DNA from: Burkholderiaceae bacterium
GTDB taxonomy: Bacteria > Pseudomonadota > Gammaproteobacteria > Burkholderiales > Burkholderiaceae_C
Length of the DNA stretch: 64,000 bases
NCBI GenBank assembly: GCA_004299095.1
Contig: SCQQ01000025.1
Location: 28,528-92,527 of the forward strand
Direction of reading: 5' to 3'
Shown: piece by piece, positions 62,374-64,000 of the stretch
Layout: each line of letters begins with the position of its first letter
Numbering within the stretch: the first letter of the stretch is position 1
Position numbers and translations under genes: made by a program
Notes under the pieces: model-generated
Database searches by the model: none
What the model saw: only the letters and a program-made list of their open reading frames with translations
What the model was told of the DNA's origin: nothing

Positions 62374-64000
62374 ATGAATATTGAAAATCTGGTCGCCAAG
62401 ACGCTGGCTGATCTGGGCGTGCGCACCATCTTCGGCGTGATGGGCGACGTCAACATGTACATGGTCGAGCGCTTCGTTGCGGGCGGCGGCGATTATGTCG
62501 GCGCGTTCAACGAAGCCGGTGCCACGCAAATGGCCATGGGCTACGCCAGCATTACCGGCCGGATCGGCGTGGCCACGGCCACCTGCGGCCCGGGCTTTAC
62601 CAACACGCTCACTTCGCTGATCGAAGGCGAAAAGGCACACCATGCGATCGTCGTACTCACCGGCCAGGCGCGGGACGATCGGCGCGGCTTCATGCAGACC
62701 GTGGACCAGCGCGCGCTCACCCTGGCCACGGGTGCCGGCTTCGAGCGGCCTGACGACGCACGCGACATCCAGGCCAGTCTGGTGCGCGCGTCCCAGCGGG
62801 CGCACGCCGAGCTGCGGCCCATCGTCTACGAACTGCCGCCGTACAACCTCCACACCACAATCGATGCGCCCTACAAAGCCGTCAGTCTGGATTTGCGCCG
62901 GCCCAAGACTGCGCTGGAGGCGGGCGAAGCGTGGGATAACGCCATCGGCATCATCGCCACGGCCAAGCGGCCGATCATCCTGGCAGGTTACGGTGCCGTT
63001 CTGGAAGACGCGAAAGACGCGCTTTTGCAGCTCAGCCAGCGCATCGGCGCCCCCATCGCCACGACGTTGCGCGCCAAGGATTACGTGCGTGGCAGTGCGG
63101 CCGACCTGGGCCTGATGGGGCTCTCATGCCGCGCCGAGGCGGTCGATGCGCTGCTTGCCAGCGACTGCATCATCGCGTTTGGCGCCAGCCTCAACACCTA
63201 CACCACCAGCAACGGCACGTACCTGAACGGCAAGCGAGTGGTCGCGTTCAATAACCTGGCGTTCGACACCGACAAATACGCTATTCCCGACGTGACGATC
63301 CAGGTCAACCTGAAAGCGGCGGTGGAATACGTCATCCAGGGCCTGGATAAAGCGGAAATCGAGCGCTCGGGCTTCATCGACGAGGATGTGGTCATCAAGG
63401 CGCGCAAGGCCATCCAGCAACGCCGCACGCTGCAGAAAGCCGAATTCAATGCACCCGGCTTCCTGTCCTACGACAAAGCCATGCGGGTGATCGACGAAAC
63501 GGTGGGCCAGCGCATCCTGGTGACCGAAAGCGGCCGCTACAAGTACAGCGCGTGGCACAACGTGTCTGTCGATGATCCACGGCGTTTCATTCCGAGCATC
63601 AGCTACGGCGCGATCGGCGTCGGCCTGGGCCACGCGATCGGCGCGGCGGTGGCCGATCCCAATGCCACCGTGATCCTTGCCGTGGGCGACGGCGGGATGA
63701 TGAACGCGGGCTTGTCCGAACTGAAAACCATCCAGAACCGCAAGCTCAAGGTGCTGGCCGTCGTCTGCGACGACGGGGCTTACGGCACCGAATACCAGAA
63801 ATTCGCCGAGCGCGGCGTCGATCCGGACTTCACGCGGCTTGAGCAACCGGATTTCGCCAAAGTGGCCACCGCCTTGGGCGGAACCGGAATTCGGATCGAA
63901 TCGGTCGATGATCTTCCGCGCCTGAAAACAGCCATCGAACAGTGGCCGGGCGATGGCCTTCTGCTCGTCGACCTGGTCGTCGATACCCGTTCGGCTGAAT
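62374..64000 (+). CDS. Thiamine-diphosphate-dependent enzyme, acetolactate-synthase-like, 3' end cut by window (at least 542 aa)
   Basis: The start MNIENLVAKTLADLGVRTIF leads to the pyrimidine-binding domain with the catalytic-type Glu in GAFNEAGATQMAMGYA. A central domain follows, then a diphosphate domain with AVGDGGMMNAGLSELKTIQN. Family members have GDG followed by NN about 27 residues on; here the second part reads CDDGAYG. The frame is still open at 64000. The precise reaction cannot be assigned: ALS-like, benzoylformate decarboxylase-like and others share this fold. Confidence 0.85.
   Translation, partial: MNIENLVAKTLADLGVRTIFGVMGDVNMYMVERFVAGGGDYVGAFNEAGATQMAMGYASITGRIGVATATCGPGFTNTLTSLIEGEKAHHAIVVLTGQARDDRRGFMQTVDQRALTLATGAGFERPDDARDIQASLVRASQRAHAELRPIVYELPPYNLHTTIDAPYKAVSLDLRRPKTALEAGEAWDNAIGIIATAKRPIILAGYGAVLEDAKDALLQLSQRIGAPIATTLRAKDYVRGSAADLGLMGLSCRAEAVDALLASDCIIAFGASLNTYTTSNGTYLNGKRVVAFNNLAFDTDKYAIPDVTIQVNLKAAVEYVIQGLDKAEIERSGFIDEDVVIKARKAIQQRRTLQKAEFNAPGFLSYDKAMRVIDETVGQRILVTESGRYKYSAWHNVSVDDPRRFIPSISYGAIGVGLGHAIGAAVADPNATVILAVGDGGMMNAGLSELKTIQNRKLKVLAVVCDDGAYGTEYQKFAERGVDPDFTRLEQPDFAKVATALGGTGIRIESVDDLPRLKTAIEQWPGDGLLLVDLVVDTRSAE

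Overview
The window looks like chromosome of a GC-rich betaproteobacterium, most likely Burkholderiales. A Comamonadaceae-like host is suggested by the gene families and by a GC-rich palindromic repeat that I associate from memory with that family. It has two parts: a Mu-like (BcepMu-type) transposable prophage at 1 to about 21764, and a long run of catabolic genes, almost all on the plus strand, from there to 64000. No rRNA, tRNA or CRISPR was seen.

Prophage. From 10010 down to 327 an early operon runs leftward: two HTH proteins, a DUF3102-like protein, transposase A, MuB-type ATPase, Gam, two Cys-rich zinc proteins (one Com-like), GemA, an HTH protein and Mor. Most neighbours overlap by ATGA. 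A Ner-like gene and an XRE repressor diverge at 10649-10738 over repeated operator boxes. Rightward come an accessory cassette (11264-13257, including a frameshifted gene), a lysis module (holin, transglycosylase, Rz with embedded Rz1), small proteins, terminase, portal, the F-like head protein and the G-like morphogenesis protein (to 21625). The next expected gene, head protease I, is not there. Its 5' end is instead at 1-240 on the minus strand, behind Mor. This suggests that the Mor-to-G segment is inverted relative to the rest of the prophage. The right phage boundary cuts into a beta-keto acid cleavage enzyme (BKACE, DUF849) gene.

Catabolic island (21765-35.3 kb). A decayed module (5'-truncated BKACE, 3' scrap of an RBBP9-type hydrolase, intact MFS transporter, intact quinone oxidoreductase) matches in order a second module (BKACE, glutaryl-CoA dehydrogenase, hydrolase, MFS, scrap of quinone oxidoreductase). 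Between them are a third BKACE, an NMT1/SsuA-type ABC importer and a TauD-family dioxygenase. Together they suggest uptake and oxygenative degradation of an unidentified substrate to a beta-keto acid, then cleavage to an acyl-CoA plus acetoacetate.

Acyl-CoA degradation cluster (35.6-57.5 kb). An AlkK-like CoA ligase, two tandem Liv-type binding proteins, LivHMGF, a FadB-like bifunctional enzyme, a thiolase, two acyl-CoA dehydrogenases, a Dabb protein, three SDRs, a hotdog thioesterase, a CurA-like reductase and a second acyl-CoA synthetase form what looks like one beta-oxidation regulon.

Right end (57.5-64 kb). IS630-like transposase scrap, M61 peptidase, Old Yellow Enzyme (minus strand), thiopurine methyltransferase, a small membrane-anchored protein, and a TPP-dependent enzyme that runs off the window. 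REP-like palindromes lie at about 46.06-46.16 and 59.8-59.9 kb.
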